IMG/VR virus record: IMGVR_UViG_3300042549_003682
Location: 1-26,731 of that record
DNA: 26,731 bases
Origin: a virus
Direction: 5' to 3' (one strand)
Shown here: positions 15,974 through 24,281 of the stretch, one piece after another
Numbering within the stretch: position 1 is the first letter of the stretch
Layout: each line of letters opens with the position of its first letter
Program-made: the position numbers and the translations under genes
The notes under the pieces: model-generated
The model's database searches: none
What the model was told of the DNA's origin: nothing
The model's input: only the letters and a program-made list of their open reading frames with translations

Positions 15974-18046
15974 ATGGCTGAAACATTATTATCTCCAGGA
16001 GTACTAACTAGAGAAAATGACCAATCACAGATCACACAAGGCCCTATCGTTGCAGGAGCTGCTATAGTAGGTCCTACTGTAAAAGGTCCGGTTAGAATAC
16101 CTACATTAGTTACTTCATATAGTGATTATATTAATAAATTTGGTGGTTCTTTCGTTAGTGGAGGTACTTCAAATGAATATTTAACTTCAATCTCTGCTTA
16201 TAACTACTTCCAACAAGGAGGTAATAGTTTATTAGTGACTAGAGTAGTGAGTGGAACATTTGCTCCTGCTACATCTAGTATTAATAGTGGAATTACTGGA
16301 GTTGATGGAAAATTTGCAACTGGGTCATTAAACATATCAGCTTTTACAGATTTGGATACAGGATCATTTGTAGCAATAAGATTTGCTACACCAGATATTG
16401 ATTTCTATATTGTTCCTAACCAAACAGGATATGAATTTGTTGAAAACGAAGGTTCAACAAGATTCTTTTATACTTCACTTCCTTCAGGATCTGCTTACAC
16501 ACTAGATCAATGGGGTACTAAAGTAGCTCAAACTATTAATACAGGATCTTGGGATCTTTATAATTATTTCTCAGCTAGCTATGATGTAAGTTCAAATATA
16601 TTTGCTTTCTCAGGTAGTTCAGCAGGAACAGCAGCAAACTCTTATAAAGTTTACAGAACTACAACAGTAGGTGGAGTAGGTACTTTAACTGCTAGTTTAG
16701 CTGGTGGTGCATCAGGTACTCCTTCAGTAGCATTTACTTTAGAAACTTTATCTTGGGGAGCTATTCAAAATAGTGCTGGAGCAACAGGTAATAACAATAC
16801 ATTAGTAAATGGAACTCCAGATAATGTTAGATGGGAAGTAGCAAATAGAGATACAGCAGCTGGAACTTTTAGTTTATTAGTTAGAAGAGGAGATGATAAT
16901 ATTAATTCAAAAGTAATATTAGAATCATATGCTGGATTATCATTAGATCCAAACTCTCCAAATTATATTGAAGCTGTAATTGGTAACCAATCAATTTCTA
17001 TTGATAATGGATACACAGATGTTTCAGGTGATTATACTAATAAATCAAGATATGTGAGAGTAAAATCAGTAGTAGCTCCTACACCAAATTATTTTGATAA
17101 CAACGGAGTAGCTAAATCACAATATACAGCTTCAATTCCAACAAACGCTAGTGGTTCATTCGGTGGTGCTAATGGTAATTTAGCGGCAGTATACGGTTTA
17201 TCAGATAATGACTATACATCATCATTAAATCTGTTATCTAACCAAGATGAATTTAGATACAACGTGATTACTGTACCAGGATTATGGCAATCAGCTAATT
17301 CAGCAGCTATAGGATTAATGTTAACTAATACTCAAAACAGAGGTGATGCTATCGCGGTTGTAGATTTAGTAAGTAAAGATGTTAACACTATTAACTCAGT
17401 AGTAAGCGAAGCTTTAGAAATTGATAATAGCTATGCAGCAGCTTATTGGCCATGGGTTCAAGTTAATGCTCCAAATACTGGAAAATTAACATGGGTTCCA
17501 CCATCAACAATCATACCAAGTGTTTACGCTTACAATGATAGAATTGCAGCTCCATGGTTCGCACCAGGAGGATTCACAAGAGGTGGTTTAAGTGTTGTAC
17601 AAGCAGCTAAAAAATTATCACCAGATGATAGAGATACATTGTACTTAGGAAAAGTTAATCCAATTGCTACATTCCCAGGACAAGGAGTTGTTGCTTACGG
17701 TCAGAAAACATTACAACAAAAAGCTTCAGCTTTAGATAGAATCAATGTTAGAAGATTATTAATTGAATTAAAATCATATATTGGTCAAATTGCTAACACA
17801 TTAGTATTCGAACAAAATACTTTAGCTACAAGAAATAGATTCTTATCACAAGTAAATCCATATTTAGATTCTATTCAACAAAGACAAGGATTATATGCAT
17901 TTAAAGTAGTAATGGATGAATCAAATAACACAGCTGATGTAATTGATAGAAATCAATTAGTAGGTCAGATATTTATCCAACCAACTAGAACAGCTGAGTT
18001 TATTATATTAGACTTTAATGTAACACCAACAGGAGCTACATTTTAA
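15974..18046 (+). CDS. Contractile tail sheath protein (T4 gp18-like)
   Basis: A 690-residue protein, close in length to T4 gp18 (659). The N-terminus (SPGVLTRENDQSQITQGPIVAGAAIVGPTVKGPVRIPTLVTSYSDYINKFGG) is the standard sheath handshake region. The C-terminus (ALDRINVRRLLIELKSYIGQIANTLVFEQNTLATRNRF...GLYAFKVVMDESNNTADVIDRNQLVGQIFIQPTRTAEFIILDFNVTPTG) is the conserved sheath domain. The variable middle carries the surface domains. Sheath subunits stack around the tube and contract to drive it through the host envelope, so this gene identifies the phage as myovirus-type. It has its own promoter-like element at 15934 and a hairpin terminator at 18064, and appears to be transcribed alone. The codon choice is strongly AT-ending, like its neighbours. 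Confidence 0.95.
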   Translation: MAETLLSPGVLTRENDQSQITQGPIVAGAAIVGPTVKGPVRIPTLVTSYSDYINKFGGSFVSGGTSNEYLTSISAYNYFQQGGNSLLVTRVVSGTFAPATSSINSGITGVDGKFATGSLNISAFTDLDTGSFVAIRFATPDIDFYIVPNQTGYEFVENEGSTRFFYTSLPSGSAYTLDQWGTKVAQTINTGSWDLYNYFSASYDVSSNIFAFSGSSAGTAANSYKVYRTTTVGGVGTLTASLAGGASGTPSVAFTLETLSWGAIQNSAGATGNNNTLVNGTPDNVRWEVANRDTAAGTFSLLVRRGDDNINSKVILESYAGLSLDPNSPNYIEAVIGNQSISIDNGYTDVSGDYTNKSRYVRVKSVVAPTPNYFDNNGVAKSQYTASIPTNASGSFGGANGNLAAVYGLSDNDYTSSLNLLSNQDEFRYNVITVPGLWQSANSAAIGLMLTNTQNRGDAIAVVDLVSKDVNTINSVVSEALEIDNSYAAAYWPWVQVNAPNTGKLTWVPPSTIIPSVYAYNDRIAAPWFAPGGFTRGGLSVVQAAKKLSPDDRDTLYLGKVNPIATFPGQGVVAYGQKTLQQKASALDRINVRRLLIELKSYIGQIANTLVFEQNTLATRNRFLSQVNPYLDSIQQRQGLYAFKVVMDESNNTADVIDRNQLVGQIFIQPTRTAEFIILDFNVTPTGATF

Positions 18047-18063
18047 TAAAATAATTTAGGATT

Positions 18064-18088
18064 AAAGCCCTATCATAAGGGCTTTTTT
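18064..18088 (+). terminator. Rho-independent terminator after tail sheath
   Basis: AAAGCCCT (18064-18071) pairs with AGGGCTTT (18078-18085), loop ATCATA, with the T run continuing to 18088. A perfect 8-bp stem, five bases before the next ATATTTAT element. Confidence 0.85.
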
Positions 18089-18092
18089 CTTA

Positions 18093-18100
18093 ATATTTAT
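18093..18100 (+). promoter_or_regulatory. ATATTTAT element, candidate late promoter for tail tube
   Basis: Starts 32 nt upstream of the tube ATG at 18125 and directly after the sheath terminator; continues CATCAACAAT. Confidence 0.6.
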
Positions 18101-18124
18101 CATCAACAATAACAAAAACGTAAC

Positions 18125-18613
18125 ATGGCAGTATTAAACCCAAACGAAATAATGTTTACCGCTTTTGAACCAAAAGTTCAAAATAGATTTATACTATATA
18201 TTGACGGTATCCCATCATACTTAATTAAAAAAGCATCTGCACCAGGATTTGAAGCAAATGAAATTATATTAGATCACATCAATGTTTACCGTAAAGTTAA
18301 AGGTAAAGTAAGATGGAATGATATGACTTTAGCATTATATGATCCAATTGCACCATCAGGAGCTCAAACAGTAATGGAATGGGCACGTTTAGCTCACGAA
18401 TCTGTAACAGGTAGAGATGGATACTCAGATTTCTACAAAAAAGATTTAAGAATGAATATCTTAGGTCCTGTAGGGGATGTAGTTGGAGAATGGATTATAA
18501 AAGGAGCATTCGTAAAATCAGCAAACTTCGGAGAATACGATTGGTCTTCAGGAGAAGCAGCGGTAGAACTTTCAGTAACAATAGCAATGGATTATTGTAT
18601 CTTAAACTACTAA
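18125..18613 (+). CDS. Tail tube protein (T4 gp19-like)
   Basis: A 162-residue protein, essentially the length of T4 gp19 (163). It matches the gp19 family: PKVQNRFILYIDGIPSYLIKKASAPGFEANEIILDHINVYRKVKGKVRWNDMTLALYDPIAPSGAQTVMEW, with the KxxGKxxWxDxxLxLYDPI core, and a C-terminal GAFVKSANFGEYDWSSGEAAVELSVTIAMDYC. These subunits form the hexameric rings of the inner tube through which DNA passes, enclosed by the sheath encoded just upstream. It is bracketed by terminators (18064 and 18635) with its own promoter-like element at 18093. It therefore looks monocistronic, which suits a very abundant virion protein. Confidence 0.95.
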   Translation: MAVLNPNEIMFTAFEPKVQNRFILYIDGIPSYLIKKASAPGFEANEIILDHINVYRKVKGKVRWNDMTLALYDPIAPSGAQTVMEWARLAHESVTGRDGYSDFYKKDLRMNILGPVGDVVGEWIIKGAFVKSANFGEYDWSSGEAAVELSVTIAMDYCILNY

Positions 18614-18634
18614 GAAACACAAAACATACAAAAG

Positions 18635-18667
18635 AGAAAGCCCATTTATTGGGCTTTCTTTTATTTT
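18635..18667 (+). terminator. Rho-independent terminator after tail tube
   Basis: AGAAAGCCCA (18635-18644) pairs perfectly with TGGGCTTTCT (18650-18659) around a TTTAT loop, followed by TTTATTTT. The 10-bp stem is one of the two longest in the window. Confidence 0.9.
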
Positions 18668-18670
18668 ACT

Positions 18671-18678
18671 ATATTTAT
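18671..18678 (+). promoter_or_regulatory. ATATTTAT element, candidate late promoter for the gp26-like gene
   Basis: Starts 29 nt upstream of the ATG at 18700, right after the tube terminator; continues ATATAAACAC. Confidence 0.55.
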
Positions 18679-18699
18679 ATATAAACACAAATAAAATTT

Positions 18700-19443
18700 A
18701 TGGAAAATCAAGTTGCAACCCCAAAATTCCCTACTGAAATGGTAGATTTACCTTCTAAAGGTCTACTATATCCTGAAGATTCTCCCTTAAGAGCAGGCTC
18801 TATTGAAATGAAATACATGACAGCTCGTGAGGAAGATATTTTAACTAACTCTAATTACATTCAACAAGGTATTGTATTAGATAAATTATTAGAATCTCTT
18901 ATTATTACTAAAATCAATTTTAAAGATTTATTAGTTGGTGATAAAAATGCTATTTTAATTGCATCTCGTATTTTAGGATATGGTCAAGAATATGAATTTG
19001 AAACTAATGGAAAAGTATATCAAGTAGATTTAACTACTTTAAAAGATAAAGAATTACCATCAGATGTAGATTATACTAATGGTAATGATTTTAATTTTAC
19101 TTTACCTGCTACTAAAGACGAAGTTACTTTTAAATTATTATCACATGGTGATGAATTAGCAATAGATCAGGAACTAAAAGGATTAAAGAAAATTAACCCA
19201 AATGGGTCACCAGAATTATCAACTCGTTTAAAATACATGATAACTTCAGTTAATGGTGATAGAGAGAAAAAAACTATTAGAGAATTTATTGATAATCAAT
19301 TATTAGCAAGAGACTCTAGAGCTTTAAGACAAGAAGTAAAAAGAATATCACCAGATATTGATTTAACTATTCAAGGTGATGGCGGGGAGGACATCGCCGT
19401 ACCAATTAATCTTAACTTTTTTTGGCCTGACTTCAACTCATAG
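18700..19443 (+). CDS. T4 gp26-like baseplate/tail assembly chaperone-type protein
   Basis: A 247-residue protein. VDLPSKGLLYPEDSPLRAGSIEMKYMTAREEDIL (16-49) is the signature of the T4 baseplate protein family that includes gp26. The middle (LLESLIITKINFKDLLVGDKNAILIASRILGYG) and the segment RDSRALRQEVKRISPDIDL also fit. It ends VPINLNFFWPDFNS; an FFWPD-like ending is what I remember from phage relatives, so this frame seems to terminate naturally. From memory, some relatives have a CxxC-type zinc site just before this ending; here that place reads QGDGGEDIAV with no cysteine. The last 68 nt overlap a second reading frame. Its location between the tube gene and the tape measure gene is where tail assembly chaperones (lambda G/GT type) usually lie and parallels T4 genes 26-51. 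Confidence 0.75.
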   Translation: MENQVATPKFPTEMVDLPSKGLLYPEDSPLRAGSIEMKYMTAREEDILTNSNYIQQGIVLDKLLESLIITKINFKDLLVGDKNAILIASRILGYGQEYEFETNGKVYQVDLTTLKDKELPSDVDYTNGNDFNFTLPATKDEVTFKLLSHGDELAIDQELKGLKKINPNGSPELSTRLKYMITSVNGDREKKTIREFIDNQLLARDSRALRQEVKRISPDIDLTIQGDGGEDIAVPINLNFFWPDFNS

Positions 19444-19693
19444 AATAAACTTATTCTCTCAAATAAATGAAATAGTATTTCATGGTAAAGGAGGATATGA
19501 TTGGAATACTATTTATAGTATGCCTATTTGGCTTAGAACTTTTACTTTTAATAAATTAAAAGAATGGTATGATAAAGAAAGTGAAGAAGCTGAAAAACAA
19601 AACAATCAATTAACCAATAAAAGTGGTAAAGAAATAGCTAGACCTGATATCCCACAATCAAGTACATATAATGCAAAAGTCCCTAAAAAATAG
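19376..19693 (+). CDS. Overlapping downstream frame, T-like extension or gp51-like protein
   Basis: An open frame in the +1 register relative to the gp26-like gene, overlapping its last 68 nt. Read alone it could begin at GTG 19376 or ATG 19379 (AAGG lies too close, 2 nt upstream), giving about 105 residues. Read through a shift at the T7 run (19417-19423) it yields a fusion ...LNFF-GLTSTHRINLFSQINEIVFHGKGGYDWNTIYSMPIWLRTFTFNKLKEWYDKE of about 330 residues. The region from FFGL onward looks like a conserved helical protein, whereas the preceding residues (MAGRTSPYQLI) look like out-of-frame translation of the upstream gene; this favours the fusion. Helical extensions of this kind bind tape measure protein during tail assembly. 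Its stop codon lies inside a hairpin terminator. Confidence 0.65.
   Translation: MMAGRTSPYQLILTFFGLTSTHRINLFSQINEIVFHGKGGYDWNTIYSMPIWLRTFTFNKLKEWYDKESEEAEKQNNQLTNKSGKEIARPDIPQSSTYNAKVPKK
19414..19426 (+). promoter_or_regulatory. Candidate programmed frameshift site (T7 run)
   Basis: In the upstream frame the codons read AAC TTT TTT TGG. A +1 slip on TTT, or a -2 slip, enters the downstream frame at GGC (19424). A -1 slip would not. The homopolymer allows tRNA-Phe re-pairing in either case. A transcriptional slip would have the same result. Confidence 0.55.
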
Positions 19694-19701
19694 GGGCTTT
19701 T
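19675..19701 (+). terminator. Hairpin terminator overlapping the end of the downstream frame
   Basis: AAAAGTCCCTA (19675-19685) pairs with TAGGGGCTTTT (19691-19701), loop AAAAA; 11 bp with one T-G wobble. The stop codon TAG (19691-19693) lies in the 3' arm. The T-rich 3' arm substitutes for a separate T tract. Immediately followed by ATATTTAT at 19703. Confidence 0.75.
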
Positions 19702-19702
19702 C

Positions 19703-19710
19703 ATATTTAT
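19703..19710 (+). promoter_or_regulatory. ATATTTAT element, candidate late promoter for tape measure gene
   Basis: Starts 24 nt upstream of the ATG at 19727 and one base after the preceding hairpin ends; followed by ACC as at 1013 and 24282. Confidence 0.55.
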
Positions 19711-19726
19711 ACCAATATAATACATT

Positions 19727-22042
19727 ATGGCTGCAGATATAAATGCTTTAAATCAAGAAATTGCTGATCTTAGAAGACAACTAGGAGACAGACCTTTAAC
19801 TCCTTTTAAACCAGAAGATTTAAATAAAGCCTTATTAACAGTTAAAGCTTTAAGACAAGAATTCAGAGAATCATCTGGAGATTTAGATTATATATCTAAA
19901 AGTTTTAAAGACACTGTTAATGAAATGTCTAAGCAAAACATATATTTCAATTCTGCTAAAAAATCCATAAATAGTATATCTGATATTGCTAGACAATTAA
20001 ATGATTACAGAAGAGGAGAAAATTCTTTATCAGAAAAACAATTAAAAAATCTACAAAATCAAGCCCGAATAAAATTTGAAGAATTAAAATTATCTATAAG
20101 AAGTGGACAATTACAAGGTAAAGATCTAATAGCGGCTCAAGCTGCTTTAGATGAGCAAGAAGCCTTTAATAGAACTTTAAGTAGAACTATAGAACTTCAA
20201 GAACAAGTTAACAAAGAAATTGGTCTATTAGGAAGTGGTTTAGAAGGAGCAGGTAAATTCTTAGAAAAAATGGGATTTGCTGGTATAGCTAAACCTATAT
20301 CAGATGCTATCCAAAAAACTAAAGAGGCTAGATTACAAATAAAACTAAATCAAGACGCTATCAGTGATCTTGAAGAAGAATATAAAAACATTCCTCCTTA
20401 TGATGTCCAACGTAAAAAGGAATTAAGAGATCAAATTACTAGTTTAAAAAATCAAAATAAAGAATTAGACAAACAAGCTAATAAGTATAAAAATATAGCT
20501 GAAGCTATAAAAGAACAAGTTACTTTAACTAATATGACTGATGCCATATTAGGTAAAATGGTAAAAAGTTTCTTTGATTTAGATGAAGCTCAAGCTAAAT
20601 TTACAAATTTAACAGGGGGTCAAATCCCTTTAATGGATCAATTTAATGGTAGATTAATTACTAGTGTTGATTATATCAAAACTGCGAGTTCATTAACAGA
20701 ACAATTAGGAATGAATGCGGCTGCTGTTTTCTCTCCTGATACTTTAGCAGCGGCATCTGAAATGGTTAAATCTATGGGTATGACCCAAGAACAAGCCAAT
20801 AAAGCAGCTATGATGTCTCAAGTTAATGGGCAATCTATTGATGATATGAATAACTCTCTTAAAGAGGGTAATAAACAATATAATAAACAAAATAGATCTG
20901 CATTAGCTCAAGGAGCTGTAATGAGAGAAGTATACAATACTTCAACTGCTGTAGCAGCTTCTATGGGTAATAGTGTTAAAAGAATTGGAGAAGCTGTTCG
21001 ACAAGCAAAAGATTTAGGTCTTTCATTACAAGATGTTGAAGGTATAGCTAGCTCTTTATTAGATATTGAATCATCAATCGCTTCTGAATTTGAATATGAA
21101 GTAATTTCAGGTAAGCAATTAAATTTAGAAGCAGCTAGATATTATGCTTTAACTAATCAAACCGATAAGTTAACAAAAGAAATAGCTAATAATCAAGCCT
21201 TAGTACAATCATTTGCATCAGGTAATAGAATAGAACAAGAAGCAGCCGCTAAAGCTTTAGGAATTTCTCGTGACCAATTAGCTGAAATGTATATGGCTGA
21301 TTTGAGAAAGCAAGGACTTTCAGATAAAGCTATAGCAGATGCTATGGCTATGGATGAAATGGATGTTAAAAGATTATCTACTCAAGAAGCTATTAATACT
21401 TCTATAGCTAAAATGACAGAATTATTAGCAGGACCTGCTCAAATTTTAGCTAAAATGTTAGATAACTCTTTTGTAATGTATAGTGTGATGGGTATGATTG
21501 CTACTGTTATGGCGGTAAGTATAGCTACATCTATAGGTAAATCAGCAATAGCTTTAGCTGGTATGATTCCTAAAACTGCTACTTTATTAGGATTAGAAGT
21601 AGGTAGAGCCGCAGCTGCAGTAGCTAGTGCCAGTGCTTTAACTTTAGGTTTAGGAGCTCTAGGTATAATAGCAGGTATAGCAGCAGTTATGGCGGTAGTT
21701 AATTCAAGTACTACACCTAAAACACCATCAATAAAAGATGGTATTGTTGACCCTAAAAAAGGACCTATAATGTCTGGGGAATTTGGATCAGTTCAATTGA
21801 ATCCAAATGATAAAGCAATGTATGGAGCTGATGGTAAAATAAAAGTAGGTACTAATTTAAATCCAACCCCACAAGTAAGAACTCCTCAACAGCAAATTGC
21901 CACTCAAGCTTCACCTTCTATTGACTATGATAAAATGGCTCAAGCAATGTCTAAAGTAAGTGTTAACACTAACTTAGACGGAGTACGTGTGTCAAGTGAA
22001 TTGCAAAAAGCTCCATTAGGAATAGCTACAAGAAAAATATAA
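19727..22042 (+). CDS. Tail tape measure protein
   Basis: A 771-residue protein with tape measure features. The N-terminal half is rich in long charged helices and coiled coils (INALNQEIADLRRQLGD; DQITSLKNQNKELDKQANKYKNIAEAIKEQ). A central Ala-rich helical part follows, then a hydrophobic region at about 582-660 (VMYSVMGMIATVMAVSIATSIG...ALTLGLGALGIIAGIAAVMAVV) that fits membrane insertion on ejection. The C-terminus (GSVQLNPNDKAMYGADGKIKVGTNL) is polar. By the usual rule of about 1.5 angstrom per residue, 771 residues suggest a tail of roughly 115 nm. The location after tube and chaperone-like genes supports the call. No lysozyme or peptidase domain is apparent. It is flanked by promoter-like elements at 19703 and 22046. 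Confidence 0.85.
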   Translation: MAADINALNQEIADLRRQLGDRPLTPFKPEDLNKALLTVKALRQEFRESSGDLDYISKSFKDTVNEMSKQNIYFNSAKKSINSISDIARQLNDYRRGENSLSEKQLKNLQNQARIKFEELKLSIRSGQLQGKDLIAAQAALDEQEAFNRTLSRTIELQEQVNKEIGLLGSGLEGAGKFLEKMGFAGIAKPISDAIQKTKEARLQIKLNQDAISDLEEEYKNIPPYDVQRKKELRDQITSLKNQNKELDKQANKYKNIAEAIKEQVTLTNMTDAILGKMVKSFFDLDEAQAKFTNLTGGQIPLMDQFNGRLITSVDYIKTASSLTEQLGMNAAAVFSPDTLAAASEMVKSMGMTQEQANKAAMMSQVNGQSIDDMNNSLKEGNKQYNKQNRSALAQGAVMREVYNTSTAVAASMGNSVKRIGEAVRQAKDLGLSLQDVEGIASSLLDIESSIASEFEYEVISGKQLNLEAARYYALTNQTDKLTKEIANNQALVQSFASGNRIEQEAAAKALGISRDQLAEMYMADLRKQGLSDKAIADAMAMDEMDVKRLSTQEAINTSIAKMTELLAGPAQILAKMLDNSFVMYSVMGMIATVMAVSIATSIGKSAIALAGMIPKTATLLGLEVGRAAAAVASASALTLGLGALGIIAGIAAVMAVVNSSTTPKTPSIKDGIVDPKKGPIMSGEFGSVQLNPNDKAMYGADGKIKVGTNLNPTPQVRTPQQQIATQASPSIDYDKMAQAMSKVSVNTNLDGVRVSSELQKAPLGIATRKI

Positions 22043-22045
22043 TTA

Positions 22046-22053
22046 ATATTTAT
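22046..22053 (+). promoter_or_regulatory. ATATTTAT element, candidate late promoter after tape measure gene
   Basis: Starts 31 nt upstream of the ATG at 22077; continues CATAAACATT. No terminator hairpin precedes it. Confidence 0.55.
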
Positions 22054-22076
22054 CATAAACATTAAAACATAATAAC

Positions 22077-22280
22077 ATGGCAAATCAAATTTTAGGACAA
22101 GAACAAACTTCTACTTTAGGTAATGGAGGAACTGTTCAACCTACTGAAGCAGAACAAATAGTGTCTAAATTACATTATGAGTACTCAATTAACGACAATC
22201 CACATTTACTTAATTACCCACAACCTTCCACATTAGACCGTCCTACTATCACTAAGTATATGGATAACTTACCAGGATAA
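22077..22280 (+). CDS. Small unknown protein in the baseplate cluster (67 aa)
   Basis: A 67-residue polar protein: an N-terminal low-complexity part (QILGQEQTSTLGNGGTVQPTEAEQIVSKLHYEY), then SINDNPHLLNYPQPSTLDRPTITKYMDNLPG. There is no signal, membrane segment or metal motif. The stop codon is followed after 2 nt by the ATG of the large baseplate-type gene, so translation is probably coupled. It lies between the tape measure gene and baseplate-type genes and may be a minor baseplate or assembly protein. I do not recognise a family. Confidence 0.6.
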   Translation: MANQILGQEQTSTLGNGGTVQPTEAEQIVSKLHYEYSINDNPHLLNYPQPSTLDRPTITKYMDNLPG

Positions 22281-22282
22281 TA

Positions 22283-24232
22283 ATGGCGTTAAGAGACCTA
22301 CAAACTAGTTTAAAAAGTTTAAGAGTAGACAAGGACCGTCCTTTTGGTGGTTCTAGTGGTCTACCTTATATTAAGGGAGGATTACCTGAAGACTCACCTG
22401 CTGGAGAGTACCTAGCTGATCTTGCTAGATATAGCTCTGAAGGTACAGTTAGAGGAGGTTTATTCTCTATAGCATCTTCAGCAGAAGACACTATAAGAAT
22501 TTCTCGCTTTTTAAATGATTTTCCAAAAGGTCTTTTATTTACTTCTAAACAAATAGGATTACAAAAATCTAATCCTAAAATTGAGACTGAAACTAGAGGG
22601 GAAGTTTTAAATACTCAAGTTTATTCAAATTCTAATTTATTAGCTCAAATTGCTTTACAAGGTACAGGAGAACATGTTCCTCGCCCTGGCTTTAATACTA
22701 ATGATTTATTAAATGATGAAAACAAATATGAAAAAATAGTTTCTAATAAAAGTACTAATGAAAACAGATTAGTTACTCTTTATAATAATAAAATCTTATC
22801 TCCTACAGGTCAAATTTTACCTGATAATTTAAAACAATTAGGTATATCAAATTTAGAAGGAGGATTTGAATTATTTAATTATGAAGGAGGCCCAGGTTCA
22901 TCTTATGGAGACGGAAATACTATTATACCTAGAGTAGTTAATACTACTACTTCATATAATACTTATCAATCATCAGGTTTTACAAAATCTGATTATAGAC
23001 CTGATTTCCAATCTTTATCTGAAAAGGATCCTTATAAATTAAATTATAGATCATCTTTATGGAATAAAGCATTCCCAGAATTATCTACAACTGAAAAAAA
23101 TACTGATTTTCAACAAAAAGTAGGTAGTATAAGAAATGAATCTGACTCTATTTCAGATTTAGATGGAAATATAACATTATTAGGCAACACCCAAAAGTAT
23201 TCTCAATTATTATCAAATTCAGGATCAGGTTTATTTCCAACCTTACAAGATTTTAGACAAAATACTGATTCTAATTCTAAATTATTAGCAGCTTCTGTTA
23301 GTTATTTTACGGGAGGACGTAATGGTAAGGGTTTTAATAGAGAAACTAGAATTGGTTTAGGTAATCCTGGTTCAAGAACTAGAGATCAAAGAGCTAATTT
23401 TTATATAGAAAACACAACAGGCCAAGACAAAATAAATATGTCTCCTATCTATAGAAAATCTATTACTACTCCTGTAGAACAAGATAGTGGGGATGTTAGA
23501 GATTTAATTAAATTTTGCATAGAATCTATTGATAATGGCCATCCAACTGAAACTAATAGAATGCATTTTAGAGCTTTCATTACAAATTTCTCAGATAATA
23601 TAGGAGCAGATTGGGATAGTAAAAAATATATGGGTAGAGGTGAAAATTTTTACACTTATCAAGGGTTTACAAGAGATGTAGGATTTACTTTTGTAGTAGC
23701 AGCTCAATCTGTCCAAGAAATGGAAAAAATGTACCAAAAATTAAATTATTTAGCTTCTACTTTACATCCTGATTATGGTGGTCAAGGATTTATGAAAGGT
23801 ACTATTCATCAATTAACTATAGGAGAATATTTCTATAGAACACCTGGTATTATTACTTCTATGAATATATCTGTAGAAGATGAATATCCTTGGGAAATAA
23901 AAATGAAACAACCTGAAGTAGAAGTAGCAGATCAAATAAATGCTGGAGTTGCTGCAATTTTAGGTCAAATTCCTCCAAAATCTGATATAGCTAATAATGA
24001 TAGAGGACAAATGGAATTACCTCAAATCTTAAAAATTCAAATGAGCTTCAAACCTATAATGAATAGATTACCTCAAAAAGGATTCCAAGAACCTATAATA
24101 GTATCAGCAGGAAGAAATATAGGATCTTTAATAGCTAATAATTACTTAGAAAGAGATGATTTTAAAGAAATAATTAAGAATTTTGGAGGTGTACCAGTTG
24201 ATACTGATGGTATTATTCCTCCAAAAAAATAA
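22283..24232 (+). CDS. Large baseplate-type protein, possibly tail-tube-cap-like (gp48/gp54 role)
   Basis: A 649-residue protein. Residues about 70-130 (DTIRISRFLNDFPKGLLFTSKQIGLQKSNPKIE...QVYSNSNLLAQIALQGTGEHVPRPG) look like a conserved N-terminal module. The middle is Asn/Ser-rich and variable. Residues about 410-615 form a compact domain: IDNGHPTETNRMHFRAFITNFSDNIGADWDSKKYMGRGENFYTYQGFTRDVGFTFVVAAQSVQEMEKMYQKLNYLAS, then GTIHQLTIGEYFYRTPGIITSMNISVEDEYPWEI. This resembles the tube-like fold of baseplate tube-initiator or cap proteins and would suit a gene just after the tape measure gene. The tube-cap assignment is inferred from pattern and gene order; a structural role is much more secure. 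It is followed by a terminator at 24253. Confidence 0.6.
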   Translation: MALRDLQTSLKSLRVDKDRPFGGSSGLPYIKGGLPEDSPAGEYLADLARYSSEGTVRGGLFSIASSAEDTIRISRFLNDFPKGLLFTSKQIGLQKSNPKIETETRGEVLNTQVYSNSNLLAQIALQGTGEHVPRPGFNTNDLLNDENKYEKIVSNKSTNENRLVTLYNNKILSPTGQILPDNLKQLGISNLEGGFELFNYEGGPGSSYGDGNTIIPRVVNTTTSYNTYQSSGFTKSDYRPDFQSLSEKDPYKLNYRSSLWNKAFPELSTTEKNTDFQQKVGSIRNESDSISDLDGNITLLGNTQKYSQLLSNSGSGLFPTLQDFRQNTDSNSKLLAASVSYFTGGRNGKGFNRETRIGLGNPGSRTRDQRANFYIENTTGQDKINMSPIYRKSITTPVEQDSGDVRDLIKFCIESIDNGHPTETNRMHFRAFITNFSDNIGADWDSKKYMGRGENFYTYQGFTRDVGFTFVVAAQSVQEMEKMYQKLNYLASTLHPDYGGQGFMKGTIHQLTIGEYFYRTPGIITSMNISVEDEYPWEIKMKQPEVEVADQINAGVAAILGQIPPKSDIANNDRGQMELPQILKIQMSFKPIMNRLPQKGFQEPIIVSAGRNIGSLIANNYLERDDFKEIIKNFGGVPVDTDGIIPPKK

Positions 24233-24252
24233 AAATTATTTAAATTAAATTT

Positions 24253-24274
24253 GGCTCCATTAGGAGCCTTTTTT
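24253..24274 (+). terminator. Rho-independent terminator after the large baseplate-type gene
   Basis: GGCTCC (24253-24258) pairs with GGAGCC (24263-24268), loop ATTA, followed by T6 (24269-24274). ATATTTAT follows at 24282. Confidence 0.85.
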
Positions 24275-24281
24275 ATTTTAT

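Noticed and set aside
18490-18684. Possible small gene overlapping the end of the tail tube gene
   Set aside because: It overlaps the tube frame, runs through the terminator hairpin, and has a basic, disordered sequence with no start context.
19414-19426. The T7 run as a simple sequencing or assembly homopolymer error (T6 would fuse the two frames)
   Set aside because: Not excluded, but not preferred: the upstream frame has a natural-looking FFWPD ending, and a frameshift at this gene position is expected from tail chaperone biology. Raw reads would decide.
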